Under the pieces are notes generated by a model that worked only from the letters and a program-made list of their open reading frames with translations, did no database searches and was not told the origin of the DNA. DNA of 64,000 nucleotides. It comes from an uncultured delta proteobacterium (GTDB lineage Bacteria > Desulfobacterota > Desulfobulbia > Desulfobulbales > Desulfocapsaceae). Location of the stretch: assembly GCA_903901335.1 (NCBI GenBank), contig CAIUQR010000121.1:1-64000 (forward strand), given 5' to 3'. Below, piece by piece: positions 1-10,230 of this stretch. The stretch's first letter is position 1, and every line of letters starts with the position of its first letter. Made by a program: the position numbers and the translations under genes.

Positions 1-357
1 ATAAGAATATGGCTTGTATTTGGCCACCGGAATTCCCCCTATCAATGGTTAAGCGGTTTATTCCCTAATATTTCAGTATATTATACTAGAAAATGGCCGA
101 TTTTCCTATGCTTTTTTACCTTTTCCTACAGGCTCAACGTTGGCCTAACCGTAGTCAAACGGTTTGTTTGGCCTTGCAGTGGCCGGAAAAAAACTAAGAA
201 GCTGAAAGAAGTTAAGTAGCTTTTAGTCGTGTGAAAATCATAAAACGTCCTTTTTGTTATCCTCTCGCAGGTTGTAATCCAGCATCTCCAGTATCTTGTA
301 ACGTATCTAACTCAGAGCCTCCTCCGAGGTGACTGCTGTTACAACAAAGGAGAAACT
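1..357. other. Upstream non-coding region
   Basis: No convincing gene is seen before the GH13 gene. The stretch is AT-rich at the left and ends in a clear ribosome binding site, AAAGGAG, just ahead of the ATG at 358. I saw no promoter or RNA gene that I would defend. Confidence 0.5.
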
Positions 358-2322
358 ATGAATGGACTACAGACGTTAAGCCTTGCTCATATAAACGGCA
401 ACACACCCATAGGCGGCAATCTGCTCAGCACTGGAGCGGGTGCAACCTTTCGAGTCTGGGCGCCCGCCGCCCAAGAGGTAAAGGTTCTTTGGGAGTATAC
501 AAAAACAGTTGAAGGAGATTGGCGCAATAACCAAGAGGCCAAACTTCAACAAACAGGCGAAGGCTTCTGGCGAGGTTTTGTTCCCGGTCTCAAGGCCGGA
601 GATAGATACATGTACTATGTGGCAGGCCCTGTTGGAGGTACTGAAGGGCCAAAACGCGATCCATATGCCCGTGATCTGACCGATGATCCCGCGTGGCCTG
701 AATGCCAGTGTCTCCTTGTTGACCCTATGGCCTTTCCATGGCACGACCAGGGGTTCCGGCCGCCGCAGTTTCATGAACTTGTAATCTATCAATTTCATAT
801 CGGCGTCTGGCATATCCCGGCGGGCAGGAATAATGGAACGTTCCTCGATGTAGTCGAGAAATTGCCGTATCTAAAAACTCTTGGAATAAACACTCTCCAG
901 CCCTTGCCGATAGTTGAATTTTCAGGCGAGTTCAGCCTCGGTTATAACGGTGTCGATTATTTCTCGCCGGAAACGGATTATGGCGTCAAAGATGCCGACC
1001 CCGCGTTGCCTTCGTATCTGGCGGCCGTTAATCAGAATCTGCTCTCTATTAATCCCCATTTCAAAACATACAGCCTGCAAGATATTCAGGGCACGGCCAA
1101 TCAATTAAAAGTGATGATCGACATGTGCCATGTATATGGCATTGCAGTGCTTCTCGATGTCGTTTACAACCACGCCGGCGGCGAGTTCGGCGATAAAAGC
1201 ATCTATTTTTTCGACTGTAAACCACGCGGTAATCGGAATGACAGTCTCTATTTTACGGATCACGAATGGGCCGGGGGGTTGGTATTCGCTTACTGGAACG
1301 ATATGGTCAAGCAGTTCCTGATCGATAATGCAAAGTTCTATCTCACTGAATACCATTGTGACGGTTTCCGCTACGACGAGGTAAGCGTTATCAAGAAGGA
1401 GGGCGGCGAACATGGCTGGCTGTTCTGCAAGTATGTTACCGACACCTGCCGCTTCATCAAGCCCGAGGCAATCCATATTGCCGAATGCTGGCCTGTGCAG
1501 GAGGCGGTTGTCCGTTCTACCGCCCAAAACGGCGCCGGGTTTGATGCCGCTCAGAATGACGGTTTGCGAGATGCGGTGCGGAGCGCCATCGGCCAGGCTT
1601 CTCAAGGTACCGCAGCCTTTGTTGACATGGACCGTATCGCCCGTGAAATTGCCTCGCCGGTGCTCAATGACAAATGGCGGGCCGTTCAATGCACTGAGAA
1701 TCATGACAAAGTGCGGGAAGGGCGGGAGTGGCGTATCCCCAGAATTGCCGATTCCTCAGACAGTCATTCGTGGTGTGCATGCAGCCGCTCCCGGGTAGCC
1801 TTGGGGCTTACCCTGACTGCGGTCGGTATCCCCCATATTTTTATGGGGCAGGAGTTCCTGGAAGATAAGCAGTGGAGTGATAAGCCCGGCGGACCGAACC
1901 AGATCTGGTGGGATGGGCTGCACCAAGGCGTCAAACCCATGGCCGATTTCTGGCGTTTTACCCAAGAGCTTTTGATTGTCCGCAGGCGACTGAAGGGTCT
2001 GACCGGCAACGGGCTCAATATCTTCCATGTTCACAACGGCAATCGTGTTCTGGCCTTTCACCGCTGGGTTCCTGATGAAGGGCATGATGTGATAATCGTG
2101 GCAAGTTTGAATGAGTCTACCTATTTCAATTATGAACTCGGTTTTCCGAGAAACGGCTATTGGAAAGAAGAAATCAACAGCGACGTCTACGAGAATTGGG
2201 TCAATCCATGGGGAGTCGGCAACGGTGGGGGGATAGATGCAACCGGCAGCGGGACACACGGGATGCCGTATTCTGCGAGGATAACCGTCCCTGCAAACAG
2301 TATTCTTGTCTTTTCGAGATAA
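358..2322 (+). CDS. GH13 alpha-glucan enzyme (branching enzyme / trehalohydrolase-like)
   Basis: A 654-residue glycoside hydrolase family 13 protein, probably cytoplasmic, acting on alpha-1,4-glucans such as glycogen. An N-terminal CBM48-like beta domain (about 20-110, with FRVWAPAA) precedes a TIM barrel. Conserved regions visible are DVVYNHAG (267-274), the nucleophile in GFRYDEV (Asp340), the acid/base in IAECWP (Glu376) and the third carboxylate in TENHD (Asp450). A beta-sandwich tail closes the protein. The start is supported by AAAGGAG seven bases upstream. The CBM48 layout fits GlgB or malto-oligosyltrehalose trehalohydrolase. The gene stands alone, with no glgA/glgC/treY beside it, so the exact reaction is not settled. 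Confidence 0.85.
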   Translation: MNGLQTLSLAHINGNTPIGGNLLSTGAGATFRVWAPAAQEVKVLWEYTKTVEGDWRNNQEAKLQQTGEGFWRGFVPGLKAGDRYMYYVAGPVGGTEGPKRDPYARDLTDDPAWPECQCLLVDPMAFPWHDQGFRPPQFHELVIYQFHIGVWHIPAGRNNGTFLDVVEKLPYLKTLGINTLQPLPIVEFSGEFSLGYNGVDYFSPETDYGVKDADPALPSYLAAVNQNLLSINPHFKTYSLQDIQGTANQLKVMIDMCHVYGIAVLLDVVYNHAGGEFGDKSIYFFDCKPRGNRNDSLYFTDHEWAGGLVFAYWNDMVKQFLIDNAKFYLTEYHCDGFRYDEVSVIKKEGGEHGWLFCKYVTDTCRFIKPEAIHIAECWPVQEAVVRSTAQNGAGFDAAQNDGLRDAVRSAIGQASQGTAAFVDMDRIAREIASPVLNDKWRAVQCTENHDKVREGREWRIPRIADSSDSHSWCACSRSRVALGLTLTAVGIPHIFMGQEFLEDKQWSDKPGGPNQIWWDGLHQGVKPMADFWRFTQELLIVRRRLKGLTGNGLNIFHVHNGNRVLAFHRWVPDEGHDVIIVASLNESTYFNYELGFPRNGYWKEEINSDVYENWVNPWGVGNGGGIDATGSGTHGMPYSARITVPANSILVFSR

Positions 2323-2408
2323 TCCAGGGGCTGAGTTGAGAAAAAGGCGAAGGCACCTGAGATCTTTCACGCCGGGTGGATGGAGTCCAGAACTTCTTGA
2401 GATACTGG

Positions 2409-2428
2409 ATTCCCGTCTTCGCCGGAAT
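2409..2428. repeat. dRS3/REP-like 20-bp palindromic repeat
   Basis: The 20 bases begin ATTCCC and end CGGAAT around an 8-base core, and are followed by GACGG. This closely resembles the widespread ATTCCC-N8-GGGAAT repeat family (dRS3/REP-type), with one arm mismatch. Only this copy was noticed in the window. Confidence 0.5.
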
Positions 2429-2526
2429 GACGGCAAAGGGTAAATCATGGCCTATTGGGAATAAGCTTTTCCGTCTTCCACCAAAATGCCGAATAACTGC
2501 ATAGAAATTGAAAAAATGGAGGTCTT

Positions 2527-2650
2527 TATCCAGTCCCTTTTACTTTTCCTGTAAATAGCTGAACGATGCCATCGTTTTTCAGAGCACAGGGTATCCCCTG
2601 TTCAGCCAGGAGAGTCCAGCAGTGATTCGATATGTCTGAGGTCTCGATAT
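2527..2650 (-). pseudogene. Remnant of the C-terminus of a MalT/BTAD-type regulator
   Basis: Read on the minus strand, this stretch encodes a tail with LLAEQGI followed by about 20 residues and a stop at 2527-2529. It aligns with the last ~33 residues of the large regulator at 5531-8719, whose end reads NLLAEQGISF. Even the DNA is similar (TCCCTGTTCAGCCAG versus TTCCCTGTTCAGCCAG). No upstream continuation is seen, so this is a scrap of a second paralogue, most likely left by deletion. Confidence 0.6.
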
Positions 2651-2902
2651 TTGTACCGCTTTTGATATTCCGGGGACAAAATACCGATATCCGTTTGAGG
2701 GAAAAATATTCAGAATTATGTCCTCTGATTCCGAAAGTATGACTCAGTTATAGGGTCGAGGTATTTGCCCGGGATAGATTTTATTTTATCGGGGAGGATG
2801 TGAATAAATGCATAGAATTAATTAGAATATTTGTATATTTATTGGGTCCTCGTAAAAGGACTGTCAGTAGTTAAATACATAAAATGGAGGAGGATTTTAA
2901 TC

Positions 2903-5173
2903 ATGTCTAAAGAGAAAGATTCTAAAAGAAATGAGTTGTTTTCAATGAAAATTTCCTTAGATGAAACACCGGATTTCAAGGGGGAGCTTGCAGCATTCAT
3001 ATTCGACCGGGCCGGTAATTTACTTGCAAAATCGAGGATAAAAGATGGAAAGGTGTCTTTTCCTCTCAGCGATCAGGAAGTTGCGCGTAACCGGCTATTT
3101 ATCGCTCCGGTTTCCGGCCAGTCAGACGAAGAAACGGAAAAACCCTCAATCAAGATGATGGAGCGGCTAGGCGGCTACGAACCTATTCTTATGCAAAAAG
3201 GAAAGATTATCGATACGATAAAAATTCCCGGCTCCATTGTTGGCGTATGGCCGGTTTGCTTATGTTGGGTGCGAGGACAAGTTGTTAAAGACGACAGCTG
3301 CTTGCCTGTCTGTGGCGCCAAGGTTCATATCTGCGAAGTCGATAAGTTTTGGCGCTGGATTATCAGGCTTCCTGATCTTGAAGTATTAAAATTCAGGGAC
3401 GACCTGCTTAAAATTTTTGCTAGACCTGAACTCCGCACACCGCCGATTCCAGACCCTGATCCATCTCCTTTTACGGCTATAAAAGGAGGACTGGTTCATT
3501 TGAATTGGTTGAACCCTCAGCCGGAACCGCCTCTTCCGATTGATAAGATACGTACTTTGTCTATACAAAGAAGCAGCAAAATTGCCTCCACTACGCAAAC
3601 GCTGACGACAAAGGAAACATCTTCTGCAGTGCCGAGCGAATTTCTTATGGCGCTGAATTCCGCCTCTGCGCAGGTCATCCGCGAATCATTAACCGCCAAT
3701 TTTAGCTTAATTGTGCCATATTTTTGTCTGTTGTTGCCATGGTGGCGATATCGCTGTGACGAGATTGCCATGGTTGAAACAGATGCAATGGGACGATTCC
3801 AAGCCATTGTCTTTTACTCATGCAAAGGTGATAAACCCGACCTGTACTTCTGGGTTGAATACGAACTCGGCGGTGTTTTGGAAACCGTTTATCGGCCTTC
3901 CGTCGCCTGTCATACGTACTGGAACTATGCCTGCGGTACGGACGTCATCCTTCGGATCAAGGATGAGCGAGTGCCTGCGTGCAGTAATGCCCCCGATTTG
4001 CCGGGTTGCATAGTTGAGATTCTGTCCATCGGGCGCGAGGTCAGTATGTCTGAAATTCAGGGAGATGGTGCTGCAGTCGCCGACGAGGGATTGACAACCG
4101 CCAGTCAACCATTTGGCGGTAAGCTGGAGCCACGGATTTGGTTGAGCCGGACAACGTTGCGTGACGTTAAACACATCAAATACTACCGTTGGTCCTATAG
4201 GAGATTGACGGCAGGCGACGGTACTGTTCTTGCGGTTCCCGGTCTCTGGACGCATTTATCACGCACCGTGGTGTGTCACTACCCTGTTACCGTTTTCCTT
4301 CCGGGCGGCGGTGTTAGTATTACTCATATACCAGTTACCTTTGGCCCGCAATCAGTTGGTTCTGAATCTGATCTATTCGAAATCAGGCCAGAAAAAAATC
4401 CAACAGGAGGATATGAATGGACTGTTGTTGACGAGCGCGAGGACCTGGCAAGTTCACATTTTGAGACGGATAAGCTCGGTATTGGTGATAATCCATGCCA
4501 AAAGGCTTTCGATGCAGCTGGAAAATATGAGCTTAAACTTGAGTTGTTCAAAGACTCCGGGGTGTTGTCCGACTGGACTGCGGATGGCGTCGACCTTCAA
4601 ATCACCAATGTTCCAGCGCCGTTTGGTGTTAATACGGTAACTGCAGCAACTGCACCGGACTATTACCGGATCAAGAATGGCGCTGGTCATACCGTCGCCT
4701 TCAGGATGGTGCTCCGAGTCGACAACAATTGTTGCCAGTCGGAGGTTAACCCTGTTAGTGGCACAGGGCTCGATACGAAACCTTGCGGGTTCATCGAGTT
4801 CGCTCCAGGAGCTAAAATCAAGCTCAGTTTTAAGGCCTATCATCCCAATGGCTATGCCACCTTTAATTTCGATGTGGCGCGGGGTGTGTCTGTTGGTATT
4901 TCAGAAGCAAGCGCCTCCGGAACAGTGAATAGTCTTTCTGTGAGCACGAATAATCCGGCACTTCCCGATCATGCATACACAAAGACAACGTTAACAACAA
5001 GTTATGAGGAAAACTTCGATGTTGGCGAGCTCTTGGGGCCTTCTTGTACGCGTGCGGCCTTTTCCGAAGCCCTTCATGTCTGGACAAAATCCACCGATGG
5101 CTATAGCCGGCTATGGTATCTTGATGCCTTTGCTCATGACGGGTTTGCTCTAACACCCAAGCTAACACCTTAG
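2903..5173 (+). CDS. Large conserved protein of unknown function
   Basis: A 756-residue protein that I do not recognise by name. The start at 2903 is preferred over an in-frame upstream ATG (2831) because GGAGGAGG lies just upstream of it. No signal peptide or membrane segment is evident. An N-terminal segment (about 15-75) looks like a small beta domain. A Cys-rich segment, WPVCLCWVRGQV with further CxxxC pairs near residues 115-145, resembles a carboxypeptidase-regulatory-like beta sandwich. The C-terminal half is beta-rich with scattered cysteines. Such a layout is compatible with a surface or secreted assembly protein, but there is no export signal. The gene is flanked by gaps on both sides, so context gives no role. 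Confidence 0.75.
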   Translation: MSKEKDSKRNELFSMKISLDETPDFKGELAAFIFDRAGNLLAKSRIKDGKVSFPLSDQEVARNRLFIAPVSGQSDEETEKPSIKMMERLGGYEPILMQKGKIIDTIKIPGSIVGVWPVCLCWVRGQVVKDDSCLPVCGAKVHICEVDKFWRWIIRLPDLEVLKFRDDLLKIFARPELRTPPIPDPDPSPFTAIKGGLVHLNWLNPQPEPPLPIDKIRTLSIQRSSKIASTTQTLTTKETSSAVPSEFLMALNSASAQVIRESLTANFSLIVPYFCLLLPWWRYRCDEIAMVETDAMGRFQAIVFYSCKGDKPDLYFWVEYELGGVLETVYRPSVACHTYWNYACGTDVILRIKDERVPACSNAPDLPGCIVEILSIGREVSMSEIQGDGAAVADEGLTTASQPFGGKLEPRIWLSRTTLRDVKHIKYYRWSYRRLTAGDGTVLAVPGLWTHLSRTVVCHYPVTVFLPGGGVSITHIPVTFGPQSVGSESDLFEIRPEKNPTGGYEWTVVDEREDLASSHFETDKLGIGDNPCQKAFDAAGKYELKLELFKDSGVLSDWTADGVDLQITNVPAPFGVNTVTAATAPDYYRIKNGAGHTVAFRMVLRVDNNCCQSEVNPVSGTGLDTKPCGFIEFAPGAKIKLSFKAYHPNGYATFNFDVARGVSVGISEASASGTVNSLSVSTNNPALPDHAYTKTTLTTSYEENFDVGELLGPSCTRAAFSEALHVWTKSTDGYSRLWYLDAFAHDGFALTPKLTP

Positions 5174-5530
5174 CTCTGATAGCTTATGTAACAATTGGTA
5201 GGGTGTTTTTTTCACCCTACCAAACTTTATCAAGTCTAAGAGAAATAAGGGCCACAGTTGATTTTTCTTGTTGGTATCGGTTGTTGGCGATTGATTCTGA
5301 TTATCGGGAAAATGAAAACATAGTGGCGTTTTTAGAGGTCACCTCAGGAAACTATAGTGTGTTAAGAAAATATTATGATATGAATCCGCTTGCTTAACAT
5401 ATATTTGAGAGGGCGGTGTTAAGTCGTTAAGATAATAAAACAAGTCTGCCATTCCCAAAATAAATCCTCTCCCTAAAATGGAACAATATTTGAGAGTCGA
5501 CGCTGAAAGTCCGTTGGCACAGTTTTTCAT
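5174..5530. other. Convergent intergenic region
   Basis: This gap separates the 3' ends of the unknown 756-residue gene and the minus-strand regulator. It holds one strong hairpin (5197-5221). A 64-codon reading frame at 5203-5397 overlaps that hairpin and lacks a ribosome site, so I do not call it. Confidence 0.4.
5197..5221. terminator. Perfect 9-bp hairpin, possible terminator
   Basis: GGTAGGGTG pairs perfectly with CACCCTACC around a loop of seven T. It lies 23 bases after the stop of the preceding gene. There is no T-run after the stem on the plus strand, so rho-independent termination is uncertain. Confidence 0.45.
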
Positions 5531-8500
5531 TTACTTTTGCCGCAAATTACTGAAAAAAGCCATGGTCTTCCGACCAAAGGATATTCCCTGTTCAGCCAGA
5601 AGATTCCGACAGCAACGCGATATTTTCAAGGCCTCGGGGCCTTTTTCTTTTTTATTGAAAGTGCTGACCAGGATCTGGAAAACTGCCGCGGCTGTGTCGT
5701 CGTCAGCCAGTGCCTGCTGAACCGCTCTTTTTGTCTCGTTTCCGGTATCAGGTCTGATGAAAAGCGGCACAGCGGCAGCAACCACGTTCAGCCATTGTCT
5801 GTTGAGCTGCGATGAATAGCCCACCGCCACACTCAAATGCTCATGACCTGTAGTGAATGGTCCCTGGTACAGGGCCAGGGACCGAGTTATAAACCATTCC
5901 GCATCATCCTGATGTGTTGTTGACTCAATTTGCTGCACCTGCCACTGGAAGTACCGGCAGTCGACCCAGCAGAGGTTTCCGTTGAGAAAGAGCTGACTGC
6001 CCTTTTGCACAACGGTCTCGTTATAGCCCAGAAGTTTGCGCAGGCGGTGCAGAGTGGTGTTGAGTGTTTGCAGAGCCAGGTCGCCGTCGGAATCGGGCCA
6101 AAGCCTGCCTGCAACCGCTTCCCGGAAGATTCCGGCCTGCCCGGCACAGATGAGCAAGGTCAGCAATTCCAGAGGCTTTCTCGGAGTCTTGGCGGAAAGG
6201 GTCAACGGTTTGCCGTCACAATGAATCTCAAACCGGCCAAGTGCGTAAATTCGCACCGGCCAGGGCCAGAGTTCACTCATAACTACTGGGTCGGGAGGTT
6301 TGAGCTGCCAACGCCTGATCATCTCCACTACCGTATCTTCCTCGATTCCTGCCTCCAATGCCCTGGCACACACGGCTCCCAATCTTCTGTTGCTCAGACT
6401 GAGCGGCATCCAGATTCCGCTCTCCTCCCGGGCCGCGGCAAAGGCTGCTTTGCAGTACAGCTCTGCCTCGACCGTGAGGTTTTGCACATAGGTAGCGTCG
6501 GCGTGGGCCAGATTGACAAGAAAATGAATGATCTTGCTGTTGCGCAGTTGTGGTTCGCTCTGGACGGCTACCAGCAGGTTTTCTGATTTTCGCGGTTCGC
6601 CAAGTTCAAGGAAGATCTGGGATTGCAAAATTCTGCATAAGGCGACAGTAAAATGGTTTCCACAAATATTTATCAGCTTGACAGCAGTTTCTATCTGCTC
6701 TTGAGCCTCGACCAAATTGTCGGCTTGTATGGCATGCCAGGCGACCAGCCAGTGATATTGGGCATGGTCCCAAACTGCGTACGAGGTTAGAGCCGCCTTC
6801 AGCTTCCCCAGAATAGGGGGCACCTTTATGAGATCCCCCATCCCCAACCAGCTGAAGGCAGAAGAGGATATTGTCATAAAATCAAACACATGAACACCGG
6901 ATTTTTCGGCAATATCTAACGATTCATTCACCATCCTGTAGCATTCCCGGTGATCTCCCCTGTAGACGTATGACAGTGCAAGGAGGGCGTAGATCAGGAT
7001 TTGCTGAAGTGGAGGCAGTTTATCGATATTTTGCAAGAGCCTCAGTCTGGCCTCCATCTTCAGAGACATGCGCGTCTGTCCCCTCCAAAAATACGACCAG
7101 CACAGGTTTTTCATGAGGTCAATCGAGACCTGCGGAGAACAGCATCGGTCAAGGAGCGCTTCGCAACGTACCTGCCATTTCTCAATATCCGGATGGGCCT
7201 GATTGCGGATGAGCAGAGATACCAGCATTCCGGCGGCGAAACGCCCGGCAAGTTCAGCAGTGTCTGCATCATCCGGCAACAGCCTTCCCAGCCGGTCACC
7301 TTCTTTTATCCACCGATCCAGGGCAGTGAAGCCGCTGCGCGACATTGCAAGAATTTCAATTGCCATAGACCAACTTAAAACCTGACCGATTAGATCGTTA
7401 TTTCGGATGAACAATTCATAGGCCCTGGTGCAGAATATAATGCTTTCCTGGGGAGCACTCGTTAGCAGGGCCACACCCTTCCAGAACAGGAGATAGGGCT
7501 GTTTCTCGGTAGAGTCCTGCGGCAGGATGTCAATCCAGGCGGACAGAACCGCATTGCGTCCCTGGATGACCAGTTCCTGTGCCTGGGAGAGTGTAATAGC
7601 TTCGATCTGTTTATAGGCCTTGGCCTGAGAATAGAGGCTGATCGCTTCCTCGTGCAGGCCCTGCCTCTCCAGAATTCCAGCAGCATGGCAACGTGTTGTC
7701 CGTAAGGCATCGGCACTGAAAATCCGGCGCCCCTGCAGTAACAGAAACTTGCGAAAGAGGGGATGATATTGGTAACTGGCAACCGACAACCGCCGTTTTT
7801 CAAGGAAGAAGTTTTTCCGGTACAGGGTTTCGAGGATATTCTCCGCTGCCATCCCGGTCAATTCACTCGCCATGTCGGCCGTCATATGCGGTAGCAACGC
7901 GGTTTGCAACAGGAAGTCTCGTGTCTCGGACCCGGATTTTTCAAGGATTTCGGCAACAAAGTAATCAAATATATTGTCAGGTGTCTGGTCTGCAGGGAGT
8001 GTGCTGGGCAGGTCGCTGGTACGGTGCAGCAGCCATAAGATGGCGCCGGCAATCCACCCTTTCGTGAGCCGGTAGAGTCTATCGGCATCGTCGGCGGCAA
8101 TCAGGTACTCGGAAGACCTCAGGAAGGCAGTAAATTCATCGGGGGTGAAAGCCAGCCGACTCCAGTCGATGAGCTTCATGGTCCGGTTCGCTATAAATCT
8201 GGCCATAATCGGCGGCGGGTCGCTGCGGCTGATGATGGCGATGGTGATATGCGGCGGTACCTGTTTCACAGCAACGGCAAGAAGCTGCGGAAGGACTGAT
8301 TCATCCGGTGCGTCCTGAAAATTATCGAAGATCACCCAGGAATAAGGCTCGATCCGTTGATACAAGGTCTCAAAATAACGAAGGAAAAAGACATCGATAT
8401 CGGGAAGATATTCCGGCGTGAGCATCGGCATCGGCACATCGGCGGAAACCAGCAGCGAGGCGGCTGCCTGACCGAAGTAATAAAAAAAAGTCGCCGGATC

Positions 8501-8719
8501 TCCATCCAGGGCATCGACCTGATACCACAGGCAGGGTTTCTTTTCTTTTTTAAGAAAGCTGGCAATGAGGGTCGTTTTTCCGGAACCGCCCGGACCGGAG
8601 ATCCAGAAAGCATTGGTCGGAGAATCCTGGCTCAGCAGGGCGAACAACCGGTCGCGCTCCAGGACATCACCGATCGATATCGGTGAAATCTTGTTTACTG
8701 CAGATTTCGGCAGATTCAT
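5531..8719 (-). CDS. MalT-like ATPase transcriptional regulator with SARP/BTAD output
   Basis: A 1062-residue signal-transduction regulator. The N-terminus has a STAND/AAA-type ATPase with a Walker A GPGGSGKTT (about 42-50) and a Walker B-like SWVIFDNFQD (about 130). A long helical TPR-like middle follows (about 340-820). The C-terminus carries an OmpR-like winged helix (from about 830, IYALGRFEIHCDGKPL) joined to a bacterial transcriptional activator domain, as in SARP regulators, instead of the LuxR helix-turn-helix of MalT. I prefer the ATG at 8719; a GTG 18 codons upstream is possible. Family knowledge suggests ligand- and ATP-dependent activation. Its target is unknown, and both neighbours are separated from it by gaps. 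A scrap of a paralogue lies at 2527-2650. Confidence 0.85.
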   Translation of the reverse strand: MNLPKSAVNKISPISIGDVLERDRLFALLSQDSPTNAFWISGPGGSGKTTLIASFLKKEKKPCLWYQVDALDGDPATFFYYFGQAAASLLVSADVPMPMLTPEYLPDIDVFFLRYFETLYQRIEPYSWVIFDNFQDAPDESVLPQLLAVAVKQVPPHITIAIISRSDPPPIMARFIANRTMKLIDWSRLAFTPDEFTAFLRSSEYLIAADDADRLYRLTKGWIAGAILWLLHRTSDLPSTLPADQTPDNIFDYFVAEILEKSGSETRDFLLQTALLPHMTADMASELTGMAAENILETLYRKNFFLEKRRLSVASYQYHPLFRKFLLLQGRRIFSADALRTTRCHAAGILERQGLHEEAISLYSQAKAYKQIEAITLSQAQELVIQGRNAVLSAWIDILPQDSTEKQPYLLFWKGVALLTSAPQESIIFCTRAYELFIRNNDLIGQVLSWSMAIEILAMSRSGFTALDRWIKEGDRLGRLLPDDADTAELAGRFAAGMLVSLLIRNQAHPDIEKWQVRCEALLDRCCSPQVSIDLMKNLCWSYFWRGQTRMSLKMEARLRLLQNIDKLPPLQQILIYALLALSYVYRGDHRECYRMVNESLDIAEKSGVHVFDFMTISSSAFSWLGMGDLIKVPPILGKLKAALTSYAVWDHAQYHWLVAWHAIQADNLVEAQEQIETAVKLINICGNHFTVALCRILQSQIFLELGEPRKSENLLVAVQSEPQLRNSKIIHFLVNLAHADATYVQNLTVEAELYCKAAFAAAREESGIWMPLSLSNRRLGAVCARALEAGIEEDTVVEMIRRWQLKPPDPVVMSELWPWPVRIYALGRFEIHCDGKPLTLSAKTPRKPLELLTLLICAGQAGIFREAVAGRLWPDSDGDLALQTLNTTLHRLRKLLGYNETVVQKGSQLFLNGNLCWVDCRYFQWQVQQIESTTHQDDAEWFITRSLALYQGPFTTGHEHLSVAVGYSSQLNRQWLNVVAAAVPLFIRPDTGNETKRAVQQALADDDTAAAVFQILVSTFNKKEKGPEALKISRCCRNLLAEQGISFGRKTMAFFSNLRQK

Positions 8720-9055
8720 ATGTGGACCGAGTGTATATGATGTCGGGAATCGCGTGAAAAAAACCTTGAACACAACTATTAACTCAGAGAAGAAGCAAAG
8801 AGCAATAGCTACCCTATCATGTCAATTCTGCTACGGCAAGTGAAATAGAACACAGGAGGAAGGAGCAGTGTTGATAATTGCCGAACGGGAGTGGATGAAA
8901 GTGGAATTAAAGTTGCATTTATTTGGAAAGTTAAGGTATCTTATGCATCTCTACGGATAACTACCTGTCGGTACAGTGCCGTCCCCGTAGGGTGCTGAAA
9001 TTTTGAGAGAGTAGTGCAAAAGGAACAACGTGCTTGTTAAGGGAGATTGGTAGAA

Positions 9056-10138
9056 ATGTGGGAAAATATGGACGTTACGCTGATAAAGGCAGGGCAGGAC
9101 AAGTTAAAGAAAAAACCGGCCCAGGATAATCTTGGCTTTGGTGTACATTTCACGGACCATATGTTCCTGATGAAATGGGACAAGCAGAATGGTTGGAATG
9201 ATGCACAGGTCTGTCCGTATCATGACTTTCAGGTTAATCCGGCTGCGATGGTTTTCCACTACGGACAGGCGATTTTTGAAGGCATGAAGGCGTACAAAGA
9301 GCAAGATGGCCAGGTTTTTCTTTTTCGTCCGCGAGACAATTTCGAACGCATGAACACCTCGGCCGTGCGGATGTGCATGCCTCGTCTTCCGATTGACAAG
9401 GTGTTGAAATCATTAAAGGCCCTTGTCTATCTCGATCGGGGCTGGGTCCCGACCGGTGGCGGGGCGACGCTCTATATCCGGCCGACCATGATTGCAACGG
9501 AGCCTACCCTCGGAGTGAAGCCGTCATCACTTTACTCTTTCTATATCATCATGTGTCCGGTTGGTGCCTATTATCCCGAGGGTTTTAACCCGACCAAAAT
9601 ATATATAACCGACAAATATGTCAGGGCAGTTGAAGGTGGTGTGGGTCATGTCAAGACCGCCGGTAATTATGCCGCCTCCCTGCTTGCCTCTCAGGAGGCC
9701 AAACAGGCCGGATATACACAGGTCCTCTGGCTCGATGCCTGTGAACACAGATTCATTGAAGAGGTAGGGACCAGCAATATTTTCTTCCGGATTAACGATC
9801 AGGTCATCACGCCACCCCTGCATGGGTCGATTCTCGGCGGGATTACCAGGGATTCGGTGATCAAACTGCTTACACACTGGGGTGTCTCCATTGAAGAGCG
9901 GAGGATATCCATTGATGAGGTGGTGACAGCCTGTCAGGACGGCAGCCTGCAGGAGGTGTTCGGAACCGGGACAGCTGCGGTTATCTCCCCGGTGGGAGAA
10001 CTTTTCTACAAGGAGCAGAAATATATCATCAATAAGGGGGAGACCGGAGAGTTGTCGCACCGGCTTTTCGAGGAGCTGCAGGGGATCCAGTATGGCCAAA
10101 AAGAGGATCCTTTCAAATGGAGGATCCGGGTCGGTTGA
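9056..10138 (+). CDS. ilvE: Branched-chain amino acid aminotransferase
   Basis: A PLP-dependent class IV aminotransferase that carries out the last step of valine, leucine and isoleucine synthesis, using glutamate as amino donor. About 360 residues, the length of the eukaryote-like BCAT group. Visible marks are FHYGQAIFEGMKAY, the PLP lysine in GHVKTAGNYAAS (about Lys200) and the C-terminal EVFGTGTAA motif. The start at 9056 is chosen because AAGGGAGA lies nine bases upstream; a TTG at 9047 and an ATG at 9068 are alternatives. It appears monocistronic, with groES following after a promoter-bearing gap. Confidence 0.95.
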   Translation: MWENMDVTLIKAGQDKLKKKPAQDNLGFGVHFTDHMFLMKWDKQNGWNDAQVCPYHDFQVNPAAMVFHYGQAIFEGMKAYKEQDGQVFLFRPRDNFERMNTSAVRMCMPRLPIDKVLKSLKALVYLDRGWVPTGGGATLYIRPTMIATEPTLGVKPSSLYSFYIIMCPVGAYYPEGFNPTKIYITDKYVRAVEGGVGHVKTAGNYAASLLASQEAKQAGYTQVLWLDACEHRFIEEVGTSNIFFRINDQVITPPLHGSILGGITRDSVIKLLTHWGVSIEERRISIDEVVTACQDGSLQEVFGTGTAAVISPVGELFYKEQKYIINKGETGELSHRLFEELQGIQYGQKEDPFKWRIRVG

Positions 10139-10230
10139 GGGGCCTGAAGAGCACCCTGAATCAGGAAAATAATTTGTTTTCAATATATTATGTTCCAGCG
10201 AGGGATGGGTGCATTTTTTTGTGTCCGCCC

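Larger units (their letters stand above)
2323..2902. other. Intergenic region with repeat and gene remnant
   Basis: A 580-base gap holding a short dRS3-like palindrome (2409-2428) and a decayed minus-strand gene tail (2527-2650), both listed separately. The remaining part, about 2650-2890, is AT-rich and shows no recognisable gene. Confidence 0.5.

Noticed and set aside
5203-5397. 64-codon frame after the unknown gene
   Set aside because: Begins inside the perfect hairpin at 5197-5221 and lacks translation signals.
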